The translations under genes were made by a program, and so were the position numbers. This document shows, piece after piece, positions 48,695 through 57,341 of a stretch of 63,303 nt of DNA. Below the pieces are notes generated by a model, which saw only the letters and a program-made list of their open reading frames with translations, searched no databases and was not told where the DNA came from. The stretch comes from Eubacteriales bacterium (GTDB lineage Bacteria; Bacillota_A; Clostridia; Christensenellales; Aristaeellaceae), in contig JARKQG010000113.1 in the NCBI GenBank assembly GCA_029974035.1, forward strand, positions 1-63,303. Direction: 5' to 3'. Numbering within the stretch: the stretch's first letter is position 1; each line of letters opens with the position of its first letter.

Positions 48695-49554
48695 GCGCCT
48701 TCTCCTCTCTGCGACAGCTTGATATTCAAAATGGACAGCAGCCCGATCAAGACGAACAGCACCACCGCGATCGCCGAGGAATAGCCCAGCCGGTTCATGC
48801 CGAAGGCCTGGGTGATGATGTTGTAGGCGATGGTTTCGGTGGCGTAGCCGGGGCCGCCGTCGGTGATGACCTTGACGATGTCGTACTGGCGCAGCTCGAC
48901 GATCATGCTCATCAGGATGCTGATCGTGAGTCCGGCCCGGATGCCCGGCAGCGTGACGTAGCGGAATTTGTGCCACGCATTGCCGCCGTCGATGGTGCAG
49001 GCCTCGTACAGATCCTGGGGCACCATCTGCAGCGCCGCCAGGTATATCACCATGCAAAAGCCCAGCGTCTGCCAGATTTCGATAATTGAAATGCTGGTGA
49101 CCGCGTTGTTTGGGTTGCCGATGTAGTCGTTTGCCAGAAAGCCGAGCCCGGCCTGGTTCAGAAGCGTATTGATGGCGCCCGTGTAGGAGAGCATGGAGAG
49201 CCAGATAAAGGAAATGGCCACGGTGCTGAGCACGTAGGGCAGAAAAAAGACGCTGCGCAGCGTGGAGGTCAGCCGGCCGCGCCGGTTCAGCGTGAGGGCC
49301 AGCATCAGCCCCAGCGCGTTTGTCGCCACGACCACCGTCAGCGTAATGCGCAAAGTGACGCCGAGGGCGTGAATCAGCCGTTTGTCCGTCAGCATGGTTT
49401 CAAAGTTTTTCAGGCCCACGAACTGCATGCCGCTCACGGCAATGCCGTTCCAGTTGGTGAGGCTCAGCGCCAGCGCCGCGAGAATCGGCACGATCATCAG
49501 CATCGTGTACAGGATAAACGCCGGCATCAGAAAAGCGATGGGTCTTTTGATCAT
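48691..49554 (-). CDS. sugar ABC transporter permease, MalF type (second operon)
   Basis: 287 residues from the ATG at 49554, behind AAAGGAG. AFLMPAFILYTMLMIVPILAALALS is the first membrane segment; the EAA loop DLYEACTIDGGNAWHKFRYVTLPGIR has Cys in place of the second Ala. An upstream ATG at 49584 would add ten residues without a good ribosome site. Confidence 0.92.
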   Translation of the reverse strand: MIKRPIAFLMPAFILYTMLMIVPILAALALSLTNWNGIAVSGMQFVGLKNFETMLTDKRLIHALGVTLRITLTVVVATNALGLMLALTLNRRGRLTSTLRSVFFLPYVLSTVAISFIWLSMLSYTGAINTLLNQAGLGFLANDYIGNPNNAVTSISIIEIWQTLGFCMVIYLAALQMVPQDLYEACTIDGGNAWHKFRYVTLPGIRAGLTISILMSMIVELRQYDIVKVITDGGPGYATETIAYNIITQAFGMNRLGYSSAIAVVLFVLIGLLSILNIKLSQRGEGA

Positions 49555-49574
49555 GGGGTATTCTCCTTTGAAAG

Positions 49575-49663
49575 ACGGGAGCAATCCCCGGCGGATGGCC
49601 GTCCCGCGGACCCAGGTCGTTTCTTCGCCCTGGCGGGCCGGCGGCCGGAAGAACTGCTCCCGT
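49575..49663 (-). other. structured intergenic RNA between binding protein and permease
   Basis: ACGGGAGCA (49575-49583) pairs with TGCTCCCGT (49655-49663), enclosing TTCTTC (49621-49626)/GAAGAA (49648-49653). The 130-base gap is long for this operon. Likely 3'-end protection or partial termination after the binding-protein mRNA. Confidence 0.5.
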
Positions 49664-49684
49664 TCACAGGGTATGGGCGGAGCG

Positions 49685-50938
49685 TCAGCCGTTCTTCAGC
49701 GTCTGGTATTCCCGGTTCCACTCCACAATCTGCTCGTCGATGTCCGCGCCGATGAAGATCTGCTGCATGGACTTGTGGATGAAATCCTCAAAGCCCACGG
49801 GCAGCGCGTAGTCGCCCTGCAGCTTGGTGATTTCCGGCACCAGGGTGTAGCCCTCAAAGTTGGCCATGTACTCGGCCTGGAGCTTGCCCAGATCGTAGGC
49901 GACGGGCTCCTTGGTGATGGAGTACACGCCGTCGGCCTTGAGGTAGTGGCGGTAGATGTCGGGGTTGCCGCCGAGGACGTAGGCGCAGAACTTGAAGGCT
50001 TCGTCCTTGTGGGCGCAGGTTTCGGAAACCGCCCAGTACTGGGGCATGGTGCAGTAGGTCTTTACGCCCGCAAAGTTGGGCATGACGAAGCAGCCGATGT
50101 TCTCCTTGGCGTAGTCGTTGTCGCCGTTGTCAATGGTGGAGGCCACCCAGGCGCCGTCCATCATCATGGAGGCGTTGCCCTTCAGGAATTCCTCGCTGGC
50201 CTGGTTGTAGCTGAAGGACATGGAGCCCTTGTGGTAGTACCCGGCGTTGATCAGGCCCTGCCAGTAGGTCAGAGACTGCTTGAGCGGTTCGATATCCCAG
50301 TCCACCTTGCCCTCGGCCAGATCCTGGTTGAAGGTGGGGTAGGCCGCGTAGATGTCGGAATTGGTCTGACCGACCCAGAAGCCGAAGTCGGTGGCCCAGA
50401 TGTCCTTCGGGCCGGCCGTGATCAGCGGCGTAAAGCCCGCGGCCGCCAGCTTTTCGCAGGCGGCGGTGAACTCCTCCACCGTGGCGGGAACGCCTTCGAT
50501 GCCCGCCTCGGCAAACTGCGCCTTGTTGTAGAACACCTGCGAGCGCATGGCGGTGTAGGCGGGGATCAGGGTCTTTACGCCGTTGTTGGTGACGACGGCA
50601 GAGGGATCAAACTGATCCAAAAGCGAATCGGGCACCTCGGCGTACACGCCCTCGATGTTGGCCAGGTCCACCGGGTCGATGTTGATGTCGGGCATGTTGC
50701 CCGCGCTGAGCATGGTCTTCAGAAATTGCGGGCGGCTGTCCCCGGTCATGAGCACCTTTTCGATGCGGATGCCCGGGTTGTCCTTTTCAAAGGCGTCGAT
50801 GATGGTCTGATAGAATTCCGCGGTGTAGTTGTTGGTCTCGAACACTGCCCAGGTGAGGGTAATGTCCTCGGCCAGCGCCAGGGGCGCCGCGGCCATCAGC
50901 ACCGCCGTCAGGATTAGAACGGACAGGATCTTTTTCAA
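49685..50938 (-). CDS. ABC transporter sugar-binding protein (second operon)
   Basis: 417 residues. TTG start at 50938, behind GAGGAGG. Signal peptide KKILSVLILTAVLMAAAPLALAED without a lipobox cysteine, then the family 1 binding-protein fold (FEKDNPGIRIEKVLMTGD, MMMDGAWVASTID). First gene of the minus-strand operon and divergent from the YesM/YesN genes, which probably control it. Confidence 0.9.
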   Translation of the reverse strand: MKKILSVLILTAVLMAAAPLALAEDITLTWAVFETNNYTAEFYQTIIDAFEKDNPGIRIEKVLMTGDSRPQFLKTMLSAGNMPDINIDPVDLANIEGVYAEVPDSLLDQFDPSAVVTNNGVKTLIPAYTAMRSQVFYNKAQFAEAGIEGVPATVEEFTAACEKLAAAGFTPLITAGPKDIWATDFGFWVGQTNSDIYAAYPTFNQDLAEGKVDWDIEPLKQSLTYWQGLINAGYYHKGSMSFSYNQASEEFLKGNASMMMDGAWVASTIDNGDNDYAKENIGCFVMPNFAGVKTYCTMPQYWAVSETCAHKDEAFKFCAYVLGGNPDIYRHYLKADGVYSITKEPVAYDLGKLQAEYMANFEGYTLVPEITKLQGDYALPVGFEDFIHKSMQQIFIGADIDEQIVEWNREYQTLKNG

Positions 50939-50995
50939 GGGGGTTTCCTCCTCTCGCGCATTGGGTTCTCCGGATGATTTCAGTATATATCCGAA

Positions 50996-51024
50996 ATTGC
51001 CCAACGGCAATCTCATTAATTATA
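50996..51024 (-). promoter_or_regulatory. promoter of the second sugar operon
   Basis: The minus-strand -10 TATAAT is at 51024-51019, but the expected -35 position reads TAGTAT, a poor match, so an activator is likely needed. Directly after the -10 lies the inverted repeat ATTGCC-CAAC-GGCAAT (50996-51011), at the predicted start site, which would suit a repressor. Confidence 0.55.
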
Positions 51025-51084
51025 CAATAATCCCACATTTTATACTACTGTGTGAAGTCCGGGTGCATTTTTACCGAAGGGATG

Positions 51085-51113
51085 TTGCATCCGCCCCGGT
51101 TCGGGGATATGAT
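51085..51113 (+). promoter_or_regulatory. promoter of the YesM/YesN-type operon
   Basis: TTGCAT (51085-51090), 17 bases, TATGAT (51108-51113). The -35 lies within GGATG-TTG-CATCC, a short inverted repeat. Confidence 0.6.
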
Positions 51114-51145
51114 GCATTCAGGGAACAACCGAGGGGAGGCCCAGG

Positions 51146-52876
51146 GTGAAGCACCGTTTTTTCAGCAGCACCTTTTTCCGGATTGCGCTGATCTCCTTTG
51201 TCACGATCGTGGCCGCGGTGGCCATCACGGTGGGCGTGGCGCTCAACATCTTCTCCCAGGCGCTGGACGAAAAGCAGCGCGTGATCGAGGGGCAGGCCGC
51301 GGCAAAGCTGCAAAAGTACGTGCTGGGCCAGTACACCCGCATCTCGGACATGCTCAACTACACCAGCACCCGCACGGGCGTCGCCGCCCGCCTCGCCGCG
51401 ATCGCGCAGCAGCCGGACAGGGCCTACCGTTACGCCGACATTCAGGCGCTTTTGTCGTTTGCGGAAATGGTCCTGTCCAGCGACGCGGACATCGAGGACT
51501 GCATCCTGATCGCCCAGAACGGGGCGGTCTACTCCCAGACGGCCACCCAGTACGGCGACGCCGTCGCCAGCTACGATTTTTTGAACGATCCCCTTTTCCG
51601 GGCCTTTCTCGCATCGGACAGCGGCTTTCGCTTTGTGCATGACAACCCGGTCCGCTACAAGATTGCCAGCCGCGGCGAGGTGATCACCATCCTGTGGTCG
51701 ATCTACAACCCCGCGCGCCTTCCGCGCCGCGAGCGGGTGGGGCTTCTGATCGTCAACGTTCCGATTGACCGCTACGAAGCCGCCTACGGCGATTTTTCCG
51801 GCGTGATGCTGGGCGACCTGGAAATTTACGACACCCGCGGGGAGAAGATCTACTCCTCCGGGAACAACGCCCCGGATACCCCCATGGACGAGCCCATCCT
51901 CTACCCGGTCGGCGCGACGGGCCTGACGGTTCGGAGCCTGCTGCCCTCCAACATGATCCGGGAGCAGACAAACGCGCTGATCCAGCGATCGGTCTTTTTC
52001 GTGCTGTTGGCGGTGGGCCTGTCCTTTGTGGTCATCTTCGTGGCGGTCTACTCCTACAACCGGCGATCCCAGCGGCTGATCGACCACATGCGCGAAGTGC
52101 AGAAGGGCCGCCTCGACCGGCGGATCGCGGTTCGGAAGCGCGATGAAATCGGCGTTCTGGGCGAGGCGCTCAACGATATGACCGAGAAGCTGGATACCTA
52201 CATCCGGCGCACCTACCAGGCGGAACTGGCCGCCCGGGACAGCGAGATCGCCCTTTTGCAGTCGCAGATCAACCCGCACTTTCTGTTCAACTCGCTGGAA
52301 AACCTCAGCATGCTGGCCGCGCGGGCGCACAACGACGCGCTGGCGGACCTGGCGGCGGACATCGGCCGGCTCTTCCGCATCAGCATACGCTCGCGCGACC
52401 GCATCGTCCGGATCGAGGACGAGCTGGAGTACATCCGCCTCTACATCAACATCCACGTGGCGCGCTTCGGCCCGCGCCTTCAATTCGGCGTTCAGGCCGA
52501 CGAAGCGCTGCTCGCCCGCGCGATCCCCAAGCTGATCGTGCAGCCGCTGGTGGAAAACGCCGTGATCCATGGCCACCGGGTGCTGAAGCCGGGGGCCCGC
52601 GTGGATGTATCCATTGAGGCCGCCGGCGACGGCCGCATTCGCGTTTCGGTCAGCGACAACGGCGCGGGCATGACGCGGGAGCGGATCTGCGAGGCGCTCT
52701 CCGGCAGCGCGTCGATCGGGCTGCCCAACGTCGCCCAGCGCATCCGGCTGATGTTCGGGGACGAGTGCGCGCTTTTGATCGAAAGCGCCGTCGGCGAGGG
52801 GACGCGCGTGTCCTTCTGCCTTCCCGCCATGACCGTAGAGGAGATGAACGCCCATGTACAGGCTGCTGATCGTTGA
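51146..52876 (+). CDS. sensor histidine kinase, YesM/LytS type
   Basis: 576 residues, GTG start behind GAGGGGAGG. Membrane segment near residues 8-30, an extracellular sensor of about 240 residues, a second membrane segment (VFFVLLAVGLSFVVIFVAVYS), HAMP, then the His-kinase motif QINPHFLFNSLENL with His378 and the ATP-binding DNGAGM and GIGLPNVAQRI. It probably senses an extracellular sugar or sugar-bound binding protein. Overlaps the regulator gene by 23 bases. Confidence 0.93.
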   Translation: MKHRFFSSTFFRIALISFVTIVAAVAITVGVALNIFSQALDEKQRVIEGQAAAKLQKYVLGQYTRISDMLNYTSTRTGVAARLAAIAQQPDRAYRYADIQALLSFAEMVLSSDADIEDCILIAQNGAVYSQTATQYGDAVASYDFLNDPLFRAFLASDSGFRFVHDNPVRYKIASRGEVITILWSIYNPARLPRRERVGLLIVNVPIDRYEAAYGDFSGVMLGDLEIYDTRGEKIYSSGNNAPDTPMDEPILYPVGATGLTVRSLLPSNMIREQTNALIQRSVFFVLLAVGLSFVVIFVAVYSYNRRSQRLIDHMREVQKGRLDRRIAVRKRDEIGVLGEALNDMTEKLDTYIRRTYQAELAARDSEIALLQSQINPHFLFNSLENLSMLAARAHNDALADLAADIGRLFRISIRSRDRIVRIEDELEYIRLYINIHVARFGPRLQFGVQADEALLARAIPKLIVQPLVENAVIHGHRVLKPGARVDVSIEAAGDGRIRVSVSDNGAGMTRERICEALSGSASIGLPNVAQRIRLMFGDECALLIESAVGEGTRVSFCLPAMTVEEMNAHVQAADR

Positions 52877-54413
52877 CGATGAAGAAACCATCCGCGAGGG
52901 GCTTCGGCACTTTGTCGATTATGAGCAGTACGGCATCGAGGTGGCGGGCTGCGCCGGAGACGGCCGCGAGGCCCTGGAGATCATCGCGCGGGAGCCCATC
53001 CATATCCTGCTGACCGACATCCGCATGCCCGATGTGGACGGCCTCGCGCTTTTGCGGTCGGTCCGGGCCTGTCATCCGGACATGAAGAGCGTCGTGCTCA
53101 GCGGCTATGACGACTTTTCCTACGTTCGCGAGGCCATGATGGCCGGCGCCCACACGTATCTGCTCAAGCCCGTGCAGCGGCAGGAGTTGCTGGACGCCAT
53201 GTGCGACGTGGCGATGCAGATCGAGCGCGAAGCCGCGGACTTCCGGTACCGTCAGGAATCCCTGCGGCTCATGAAGATCAACGTGCTGAACCGGCTGCTT
53301 ATGCAGGCCATTTCCGCCGGCGAACTGGAGGAAAAAATGGCCCTTCTGGGCCTTGCGGCGCGCTGCGGCGGGGGGTACCGCGTCGTGGTGGTCAAGCCTG
53401 CGCTGAACCGGGAAATTGAGATCCGCAAGGGGGACAGCCGCCTTTTTGAGGCGCTGGCGCTATCCGAGGAAATCATGGCCCCCCAGGGCGGCCACGCGTG
53501 CTACGACACGCTGGGCAACATCGTGCTGATTCTCCCGGAAGACGGCCCGGCATCCTTTTTCGCGCGGCTGGACGGGCTGAAGGGGCGGCTGGAGGAGCGG
53601 CTTTCGGGCAGCGTGGGCATGGTCGCGGGCGTTCCGGTGGACGACATTCGCGCCGTCCACATCTCCTACCGGAGCGCGCTGTCCGCGCTCAACTACATCT
53701 ACATCCTGGGCACCGACCGCGTGATCGATTCCGCCGAAACCGGTGCCGCCGTCCTCGGAGCGGACGGAGCCCCCGCCTTTGATGAGGCGGGCGTTCGCCG
53801 GCTGTCCCAAGCGCGCGATCTGGACGCGCTGACGGCGTACGTGGACCGGTACCTGGACAATCTCCGGGCGGTGCCGCTGCCCGATTTGCGCCTGATTCAC
53901 GTGCGCCTGATCGAGATGATCGTGGCGGTTTCGGACGAACTGTCCGTGACGCTCTCCACGCCGGACAGCCTGTACGAGATCCGCCACAGGACCATCCGCG
54001 CCATTGTGCAGAGCGGCTTTCTTTGCGATACCCGGCAGATCATGCGGGACGGCCTGGCGGAGATGCTCCGCCACGGCGGGCCCGCCGACGCGCCCGCGCT
54101 CAGCCGCTACACGGCGGAGGCCATGGCGATCGTCGCGGAGCAATACGCCGATGTGGGGCTGTCCGTCAAGACCATCGCCGGCCGCCTGCACGTAAACCCC
54201 GCCTACCTGGGCCGGACCTTTTACAGGGACACCGGCCAGTACTTCAGCGATTACCTGAACGAATACCGCATTCAGAAGGCCAAGGAAATGCTGCTCCTGC
54301 CGCAGGCGCGCGTGCAGGAGGTCAGCGAGCGGGTGGGCTACGTTTCGGCCAGCTACTTTGCCGCGGTGTTTAAGCGCCAGACCGGGGTGAACCCCTCCGG
54401 GTGGCGCAAGTAA
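52854..54413 (+). CDS. response regulator with AraC-type DNA-binding domain, YesN type
   Basis: 519 residues. Receiver domain with Asp8, Asp9 and phospho-acceptor Asp55 (LLTDIRMPD), a middle region of about 280 residues, and two C-terminal HTH units (SVKTIAGRLHVNPAYLGRTFY and RVQEVSERVGYVSASYFAAVFKRQTG). Paired with the preceding kinase. The likely targets are the divergent sugar operon and the isomerase operon just downstream, which has paired direct repeats before a -10-only promoter. Confidence 0.94.
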   Translation: MYRLLIVDDEETIREGLRHFVDYEQYGIEVAGCAGDGREALEIIAREPIHILLTDIRMPDVDGLALLRSVRACHPDMKSVVLSGYDDFSYVREAMMAGAHTYLLKPVQRQELLDAMCDVAMQIEREAADFRYRQESLRLMKINVLNRLLMQAISAGELEEKMALLGLAARCGGGYRVVVVKPALNREIEIRKGDSRLFEALALSEEIMAPQGGHACYDTLGNIVLILPEDGPASFFARLDGLKGRLEERLSGSVGMVAGVPVDDIRAVHISYRSALSALNYIYILGTDRVIDSAETGAAVLGADGAPAFDEAGVRRLSQARDLDALTAYVDRYLDNLRAVPLPDLRLIHVRLIEMIVAVSDELSVTLSTPDSLYEIRHRTIRAIVQSGFLCDTRQIMRDGLAEMLRHGGPADAPALSRYTAEAMAIVAEQYADVGLSVKTIAGRLHVNPAYLGRTFYRDTGQYFSDYLNEYRIQKAKEMLLLPQARVQEVSERVGYVSASYFAAVFKRQTGVNPSGWRK

Positions 54414-54426
54414 AGGCGCAGCATTT

Positions 54427-54490
54427 CGTAAGATAGTACACATTTTGCGCAAGATAGGCGATGGCGCGGCCGCGGGCAAACCGGTATAAT
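54427..54490 (+). promoter_or_regulatory. activator-type promoter of the isomerase operon
   Basis: -10 TATAAT at 54485-54490 with no usable -35 (TGGCGC). Two direct repeats CGTAAGATAG (54427-54436) and CGCAAGATAG (54448-54457) are exactly 21 bases apart and end 4 bases before the -35 position, the standard layout of AraC-family activator half-sites. The YesN-type regulator encoded just upstream is the obvious candidate. Confidence 0.75.
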
Positions 54491-54529
54491 GGGGGCGGCT
54501 TAAACAAACGGATACTGGAGGAGCGGAGC

Positions 54530-55912
54530 ATGAAGGAACTGGCCAAGAACACCCGGCTGATCGCCCGGCCGGTCGTCGGATGCCTGACGCACACCCACTT
54601 CTGGGAAGGGCCCTGCCGCGCGGGCCGGTACGAGGACATGCAGCCGGACGTCGAACTGAAAAACGCGAACATCGCCTTTGAACAGTCCTGCGAGGCGCTC
54701 GGGGGCCTGTCTGACGAAGTGCGGCTGCTGGACGCGGTCAACGCGATCTATCAGGAGGACTTCATCGTCCCGCGGGAAACCATGGAGAAGATCGAGCAGG
54801 ACATCGAGAAGGTGGACTTCTTCCTGGTGATGGGTTGGCGCGTGCCCAAGCTGGAGCGCTACGGGAAACCGCTGGTCATCTGGCAGAACGGCAACGAGGG
54901 CATCGACATGGCGGCCTATTGCCGCTCGATCGGCGTCGAGGCTTACGTGGCGATGACGCTGGAGGAGCTCAACAAAATTGTACACCTTCTGTGGGTGCGC
55001 AAGGCCGTCGCCGGCACCCGCGCGCTGGTGCTGACCCAGGGCGAGCAGCCCACCTTCGGCATCCTCAGCCTGATCCGCGATCCCGCCGTCCTCAAAAAGC
55101 GCTACGGCATGGAGATCGTCAAGGCGCCGTTTCGCGCCATCGTCCCGTATCTGGATTCCATCACCGATGAGGAGGCCCGCCCCGTCGCCGACAGGCTGCT
55201 GAAGGGCTCCGGCGACACCCGGGTCAACCCCGAGTGGTTCCTCAACGACATCAAGTACTACCTGGCCGCCCGCAAGATGATGGACAAGTACGACTGCAAC
55301 GCCTTCTCCACCGCCTGCCACGAGCTGTGCACGTCGGAGATTCCGCAAAAGCGCAAGTTCACGCCCTGTGTGTGCCATTCGCTGATGAAGGACGAAGGCA
55401 TTCCCAGCGCCTGTGAGGAAGACCTCAACGCGCTGGCGGCGATGACCATCCTGCAGCTTCTGGGCAACCGCCCCGCCTTCATGGGCAACCCAAACATGGA
55501 GTCCGAGGAGATCATCCGCATCCATCACGCGGTGCCGGCGCTGTGCATGAACGGGTACGGCACGAAGCCGCTGGAGTACAAGCTGTGGGCCTTCACCGGC
55601 CAGGGCTTTGGCGGCAAGCTGCAGGTGGACTTCGCGCAGAACGAGCAGGACAAAGTGACCCTCTGCCGCTTCAATCCCGCCGGCGACACCATCAGCCTCG
55701 CCACCGCCGAAGTGCTCAAAACGGAGTACGACCAATACTACTGCAGCCCCTACTACTACCTTAAAGTAGAGGACGCCAGCGCCTTCATGCACAACCTCGC
55801 CGACTTCGGCCATCATCAGGTGCTGATCTTCGGCGATTACACAAAGCAGCTCAAGGCACTCGCCCGGGTGATGCATTTTTCGATCCAGGAGCCGGAGGCG
55901 ACGCTGTATTGA
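54530..55912 (+). CDS. L-fucose/L-arabinose isomerase-like protein
   Basis: 460 residues of the FucI/AraA-like superfamily: RPVVGCLTHTHFWEGPCRAGR at the start, a middle domain with NPEWFLNDIKYYLAARKMMDKYDCNAFSTACHELC and a C-terminal region with CHSLMKDEGIPSACEEDLNALAAM. The candidate metal ligands are a Glu in the latter block and a late His. The substrate could be a sugar or sugar acid; the family is broad. ATG 54530 behind GGAGGAG. The class-V aminotransferase follows with a TTGA overlap. Confidence 0.75.
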   Translation: MKELAKNTRLIARPVVGCLTHTHFWEGPCRAGRYEDMQPDVELKNANIAFEQSCEALGGLSDEVRLLDAVNAIYQEDFIVPRETMEKIEQDIEKVDFFLVMGWRVPKLERYGKPLVIWQNGNEGIDMAAYCRSIGVEAYVAMTLEELNKIVHLLWVRKAVAGTRALVLTQGEQPTFGILSLIRDPAVLKKRYGMEIVKAPFRAIVPYLDSITDEEARPVADRLLKGSGDTRVNPEWFLNDIKYYLAARKMMDKYDCNAFSTACHELCTSEIPQKRKFTPCVCHSLMKDEGIPSACEEDLNALAAMTILQLLGNRPAFMGNPNMESEEIIRIHHAVPALCMNGYGTKPLEYKLWAFTGQGFGGKLQVDFAQNEQDKVTLCRFNPAGDTISLATAEVLKTEYDQYYCSPYYYLKVEDASAFMHNLADFGHHQVLIFGDYTKQLKALARVMHFSIQEPEATLY

Positions 55913-57045
55913 TCTACCTCAACCACGCCGCCACAAGCTGGCCGAAGCCGGAGCGCGTGCTCCGGGCGGTGGCCCGCGCGCTTGCCGGGCCGCCGGCGGG
56001 CCAGTTCCGCAGCAGCGCCGACTTCGGCGCGGCGGACCCCGTCCGGCAGGCCCGGGAGGCCCTCGCGCGGGTTCTGAACGTGAGCCGGCCCGAGGGCGTT
56101 TACCTGACATCCGGCGCCACGGAGGCGGCCAACCTGTTCGTCCGCGGCCTGACCGCGGGCGGCGGCGTGATCCTCGCGACGCAGACGGAGCACAACAGCG
56201 TGCTCCGTCCGCTGTACAATCAGAAGGCGGCGCGGGTGCGGATCGTCCCCTGCGACGAGCGCGGCTTTGTCGCGCCGGAGCAGGTGGCCCGCTCGATTAC
56301 GCCGGACGTCCGGGCGATCTTCGTTAACCATGTGGGAAATGTCACCGGGGCCATCCAGGATGCCGCCGCCATCGGGGAAATCGCCCGCGCCCGCGGCCTC
56401 GCGTACATTCTGGATCTGTCTCAGAGCGCGGGCTGCGTTCCGGTGTATCCCGAGCGGTGGCACGCCTCCGGCGCGTTTTTCACCGGCCACAAGGCGCTGA
56501 TGGGCCCCCAAGGGACGGGGGGCTTCTACCTGTCGCCGTCCTTCGCCCCGCCGCCCCTTTGCTACGGCGGCACGGGCTTTGACAGCGCCCGCCTGACCTA
56601 CGGGGACGGGGATGCGCCCTATGAGGTGGGCACGCGGAACGTCCCCGCCATCGCGGGGCTGGCCGCCGCCGCGGAGCACGTCCTCTCCCTGGGCGTTGAC
56701 AGGATCCGGGCGCGTGAGGCGGCGCTGCGCGCCCGCCTCACGGCCGGACTGGCCGGGCTTCCGGGCGTGACGCTGTTTGGCGCGGGCGAAGCGGACCGGT
56801 TCGGCCCGGTGATCGGCTTTCGCGTCCGGGGGCTTTCAGCCGATGACGCCGCCTTTTTGCTGAGCGGCGAATACGGAATCGTCACCCGCGCCGGGCTCCA
56901 GTGCGCGCCGCTGATCCACCGGGCCCTCGGGACGGACGCGGGCGGCGTGGTGCGCGCGAGCCTCGGCGCGGAAACCACCGAAGCGGAAATTGACGCGCTG
57001 ATCCGTGCGCTGGCCGAGATCACCGGGGGAGGCGAAGACCCGTGA
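55909..57045 (+). CDS. class-V aminotransferase, cysteine desulfurase-like
   Basis: 378 residues, TTG start overlapping the upstream stop. MIYLNHAATSWPKPE, TEHNSVLRPL, the PLP lysine in FFTGHKALMGPQGTGG and the catalytic-type cysteine in RAGLQCAPLIHRALGT match the cysteine-desulfurase-related subfamily common in Clostridia. It may release sulfur or selenium from cysteine analogues. Its place in a sugar-isomerase operon is unusual. Confidence 0.85.
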   Translation: MIYLNHAATSWPKPERVLRAVARALAGPPAGQFRSSADFGAADPVRQAREALARVLNVSRPEGVYLTSGATEAANLFVRGLTAGGGVILATQTEHNSVLRPLYNQKAARVRIVPCDERGFVAPEQVARSITPDVRAIFVNHVGNVTGAIQDAAAIGEIARARGLAYILDLSQSAGCVPVYPERWHASGAFFTGHKALMGPQGTGGFYLSPSFAPPPLCYGGTGFDSARLTYGDGDAPYEVGTRNVPAIAGLAAAAEHVLSLGVDRIRAREAALRARLTAGLAGLPGVTLFGAGEADRFGPVIGFRVRGLSADDAAFLLSGEYGIVTRAGLQCAPLIHRALGTDAGGVVRASLGAETTEAEIDALIRALAEITGGGEDP

Positions 57046-57341
57046 GGCTTTTGAAAAAGTGCGCGTCGCGCGAGCCCTGTGCGGAATCCGGGTGGTACGC
57101 CTACGATTATCTCGTCGGCGCGCCCATCGCGCGGTCGGACATTCTGGCACTGGCGCCGCTGGGGCGGCTCATTTATCTCCCGCAGTTGAGGCGTCCCTTC
57201 TTCCGGCTGGATACCGACGGCTGGCATATGAAGGGCATCGAGGGCGATTTGACCCTGCGCATCGCGGTGGACGGCGCGCGCGAGCCGCTGCTGGCCGAGC
57301 TGGAAGCGCGGCTCTTTCCGGAGGATATTCCCCATGCTTGA
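57042..57341 (+). CDS. conserved-looking small protein of unknown function
   Basis: 99 residues from GTG 57042, overlapping the aminotransferase stop (GTGA) and overlapping the next gene by 8 bases. Features CPxESGWY-like start (REPCAESGWYAYDYLVG), RRPFFRLDTDGWHMKGIEGD. Two cysteines (8 and 13) are near the N-terminus. I do not recognise a family. Tight coupling on both sides supports that it is a real gene. Confidence 0.65.
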   Translation: MRLLKKCASREPCAESGWYAYDYLVGAPIARSDILALAPLGRLIYLPQLRRPFFRLDTDGWHMKGIEGDLTLRIAVDGAREPLLAELEARLFPEDIPHA

